Shown here: piece after piece, positions 7,276-8,726 of the stretch
Layout of the letters: every line of letters begins with the position of its first letter
Numbering within the stretch: position 1 is the stretch's first letter
DNA from: Candidatus Rokuibacteriota bacterium
GTDB taxonomy: Bacteria > Methylomirabilota > Methylomirabilia > Rokubacteriales > CSP1-6
DNA: 8,726 nt
NCBI GenBank assembly: GCA_003221595.1
Contig: QHSM01000061.1
Location: 1 to 8,726, forward strand
Direction: 5' to 3'
Position numbers and translations under genes: made by a program
The notes under the pieces: model-generated
The model's database searches: none
Seen by the model: the letters and a program-made list of their open reading frames with translations, nothing else
Told to the model about the DNA's origin: nothing

Positions 7276-8349
7276 CTACTCGTCGCCGGCGATGAACCGT
7301 TCGAGCCGCCGATGGGCGGTGTCGTCGGTCCACTGCTCGGGTGGCGATTTCATCAGATAGGCCGAGGGCGCCAGCAACGCACCCTTGATCCCGCGATCGA
7401 GCGCGATCTTGCAGGCGCGGATCGCGTCGATGACGACGCCCGCCGAGTTCGGCGAGTCCCAGACCTCGAGCTTCAGCTCGACGTTGATGGGCTGATCGCC
7501 GAAACCCGAGCCCTCGAGCCGGATGTGCGCCCACTTGCGGTCCGCCAGCCAGGGCACGTAGTCGCTGGGGCCGATGTGGACGGCGTCGGCCGGCAGCTCG
7601 TGGCCGAGCTGCGAGCGGACGGAATCCGTCTTCGAGATCTTCTTCGACGTCAGCCGGTCGCGCTCGAGCATGTTGTAGAAGTCGGTGTTGCCGCCGAAGT
7701 TCAGCTGGCTCGTCCGGTCGAGCCGCACGCCGCGGTCCATGAAGAGATTCGTGAGTACCCGGTGAATGATGGTCGCGCCGACCTGCGACTTGACGTCGTC
7801 GCCGACCAGCGGGAGCCCGCGCTCCTCGAACCGGCGCCGCCAGTACGCCTCGCGCGCGATGAACACCGGGATGCAGTTGACGAAGGCGCATCCGGCGTCG
7901 AGGATCTGCTCGACGTACCACTTGGTCGCCATCTCGCTGCCCACCGGCAGGAAGTTGACGACGATGTTGGTGGCGGTGTCGCGCAAGGTACCGGCGATGT
8001 CGGCGGTGGAGCCCGGGGCCTTCTTGATCATCTGCGAGAGGTAGTGCCCGAGGCCGTCGTGCGTCATGCCGCGCTGGACCGGCACACCGAGCGGCTTCAC
8101 GTCGGCGAACTTCACCGTGTTGTTCGGCGGCTGGTAGATTGCCTCGCCGAGGTCACGGCCGACCTTGCGCTCGTCGATGTCGAAGGCCGCGGAGAATTCG
8201 ATGTCGCTGACGTGGTAGCCCCCGAGCCGTGGATGCATGAGGCCGGGAATGAAGCGGTCGTCCGGCGCGTTCTTGTAGTACTCCACGCCCTGGACGAGGG
8301 CCGATGCACAATTTCCAACGCCGATGATCGCGACTCTGACGGATCCCAC
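7276..8349 (-). CDS. ino1: Inositol-3-phosphate synthase (myo-inositol-1-phosphate synthase)
   Basis: It converts glucose 6-phosphate to 1L-myo-inositol 1-phosphate (inositol 3-phosphate) in an NAD-dependent oxidation, aldol-type cyclisation and reduction, the first step toward inositol lipids and other inositol compounds. The protein is 357 aa, the size of the short actinobacterial/archaeal form and clearly similar to mycobacterial Ino1. It has the NAD-binding GVGNCAS (10-16), LPVGSE (134-139), the GDDVKSQVGAT segment with K187 (183-193), LNFGGNTDF (216-224), the SKKISKT lysine cluster (235-241), the VHIGPSD motif (257-263), and the KLEVWDSPNSAG/YLMKSPPEQ active-site stretches (293-304 and 331-339, K334). 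The start is GTG at 8349-8347, preceded by AGGAGG (8360-8355) with 5-base spacing. The stop TAG is one base before the TTG of the RND transporter, so the two are an operon. All catalytic-region motifs look intact. Confidence 0.96.
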   Translation of the reverse strand: MGSVRVAIIGVGNCASALVQGVEYYKNAPDDRFIPGLMHPRLGGYHVSDIEFSAAFDIDERKVGRDLGEAIYQPPNNTVKFADVKPLGVPVQRGMTHDGLGHYLSQMIKKAPGSTADIAGTLRDTATNIVVNFLPVGSEMATKWYVEQILDAGCAFVNCIPVFIAREAYWRRRFEERGLPLVGDDVKSQVGATIIHRVLTNLFMDRGVRLDRTSQLNFGGNTDFYNMLERDRLTSKKISKTDSVRSQLGHELPADAVHIGPSDYVPWLADRKWAHIRLEGSGFGDQPINVELKLEVWDSPNSAGVVIDAIRACKIALDRGIKGALLAPSAYLMKSPPEQWTDDTAHRRLERFIAGDE

Positions 8350-8354
8350 GGATG

Positions 8355-8360
8355 CCTCCT
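8355..8360 (-). promoter_or_regulatory. Strong Shine-Dalgarno of ino1
   Basis: AGGAGG on the minus strand, 5 bases before the GTG at 8349. It decides the start of ino1 and contrasts with the absence of such sites before the malate synthase, transporter and MOSC genes. Confidence 0.9.
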
Positions 8361-8467
8361 CAGCTGTGGCTCAGTCGCTGTGTCTCAGTCGAGCGGGGCC
8401 TTGAATTGGCGTAAGTCTAGCACACAGATTCACGCTTTCCGGAATCGACGCGGCGGCGCGGCGCGCC
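8361..8467 (-). promoter_or_regulatory. Intergenic region upstream of ino1 with a weak -10 candidate
   Basis: This stretch lies between the stop of the upstream thiamine-diphosphate enzyme gene and the ino1 Shine-Dalgarno. It is locally less GC-rich than the flanking genes around 8400-8445. TAGACT (8419-8414, minus strand) matches TATAAT at 4 of 6 positions, but no convincing -35 lies 16-19 bases upstream. If used, it would give a leader of nearly 60 bases containing the tandem repeat. No intrinsic terminator with a T run follows the upstream gene, so read-through into ino1 is possible. Confidence 0.3.
8363..8390 (-). repeat. 14-base tandem direct repeat in the ino1 leader
   Basis: On the minus strand GACTGAGACACAGC (8390-8377) is followed immediately by GACTGAGCCACAGC (8376-8363), 13 of 14 identical. 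A third TGAG follows 3 bases earlier than the repeat period would predict and runs into the Shine-Dalgarno. The placement directly upstream of the ribosome site makes it a candidate operator or RNA element; a simple slippage duplication is equally possible. Confidence 0.6.
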
Positions 8468-8726
8468 TCAACGGCCGCTCACGGATCGCCGGAACCGGTC
8501 GCGGATGACCTCGGGGCCGTGCGGGATCCGCGGGACCGGGGTCTCCGCCGGGGTGACCTTGACGAGGACGAAGTGCGGGCCCTCGCCGGCACGCGCCGTC
8601 CGCACCGCCGCTGCGAACTCGTCCGCGGTCGTCACCGCCGCCGCCGTGCGGTATCCGGCGCTGCGGGCCAGCCGGTCGAGCCGCACCTCGCGCGAGGGTG
8701 AGCGCTGACCGCCGGTCGAGCCGTAG
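8468..8726 (-). CDS. Thiamine-diphosphate-dependent enzyme, C-terminal part (sulfopyruvate/phosphonopyruvate decarboxylase type), cut by window
   Basis: Only the last 85 residues are inside the window; the frame stays open to the right edge and the true start lies beyond it. The first visible residues, YGSTGGQ, match the segment just after the diphosphate-binding part of the pyrimidine/diphosphate domain in ComE-like (sulfopyruvate decarboxylase beta) and phosphonopyruvate decarboxylase-like proteins, where NxxYGSTGGQ is typical. It is followed by RLDRLARSAGYRTA (helix-turn), TTADEFAAAV, and HFVLVKVTP, the usual terminal strand, then PRIPHGPEVIRDRFR at the end. The fold assignment is good; the substrate cannot be told from this fragment. 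It reads toward ino1 with a 118-base gap, so it may or may not belong to the same transcript. Confidence 0.72.
   Translation of the reverse strand, partial: YGSTGGQRSPSREVRLDRLARSAGYRTAAAVTTADEFAAAVRTARAGEGPHFVLVKVTPAETPVPRIPHGPEVIRDRFRRSVSGR

Noticed and set aside
8441..8470. GC-rich inverted repeat (GGCGCGCC region) after the thiamine-diphosphate enzyme as a terminator
   Set aside because: The pairing is short and self-overlapping low-complexity GC, with no loop and no T run.
7192..8508. Plus-strand open frame of 438 codons opposite ino1
   Set aside because: ino1 on the other strand has every family motif and a strong ribosome site; this frame is antisense shadow.

Overview
This is a compact, GC-rich stretch of bacterial chromosome (third codon positions strongly G/C) carrying seven genes and almost no non-coding DNA. 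The longest gene-free stretch is about 117 bases. The gene set fits a large-genome, high-GC soil or sediment bacterium outside the model phyla: a malate synthase, an actinobacterial-type inositol-phosphate synthase, an HpnN/MMPL-type RND exporter, a BT1-type transporter and a MOSC protein. Candidatus Rokubacteria/Methylomirabilota or a deltaproteobacterial-type lineage is a guess from gene content and base composition, not a placement. I see no insertion sequences, phage genes, CRISPR array, tRNA or rRNA.

Layout, left to right. (1) A minus-strand malate synthase-like gene (86-1747), followed by a strong GC hairpin at the window edge. (2) Divergent from it, a small TfoX N-terminal-domain protein on the plus strand (about 1835-2203). 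(3) A minus-strand 12-TM-type transporter of the BT1/folate-biopterin branch of the MFS (2228-3541), tail-to-tail with the TfoX-like gene. (4) Divergent from that, a plus-strand YcbX/mARC-like MOSC protein (3603-4484). (5) A minus-strand block: the 3' end of a thiamine-diphosphate enzyme of the sulfopyruvate/phosphonopyruvate decarboxylase type (8468-8726, cut by the window), then ino1 (7276-8349), then a 927-residue HpnN-like RND transporter (4491-7274) that starts with TTG one base after the ino1 stop.

How the genes may work together. The clearest functional unit is ino1 plus the RND exporter. Their 1-base spacing implies co-transcription and translational coupling, so an inositol-containing lipid or glycolipid made in the cytoplasm and moved outward is a reasonable hypothesis. 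The divergent BT1 transporter and MOSC gene share a promoter region of about 60 bases, and both families are linked to pterins (folate/biopterin transport; molybdopterin binding). A functional link is possible but unproven. The malate synthase would act in the glyoxylate shunt or glyoxylate assimilation, but several conserved family motifs are altered and no isocitrate lyase is in the window.

The most distinctive regulatory signal is that three genes (malate synthase, BT1 transporter, MOSC) lack a Shine-Dalgarno sequence and instead have a -10-like hexamer ending 9-10 bases before the ATG, which predicts leaderless or near-leaderless mRNAs. ino1, in contrast, has a textbook AGGAGG and a leader with a 14-base tandem repeat. 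I found no clearly new multi-gene system; the findings list what deserves checking.
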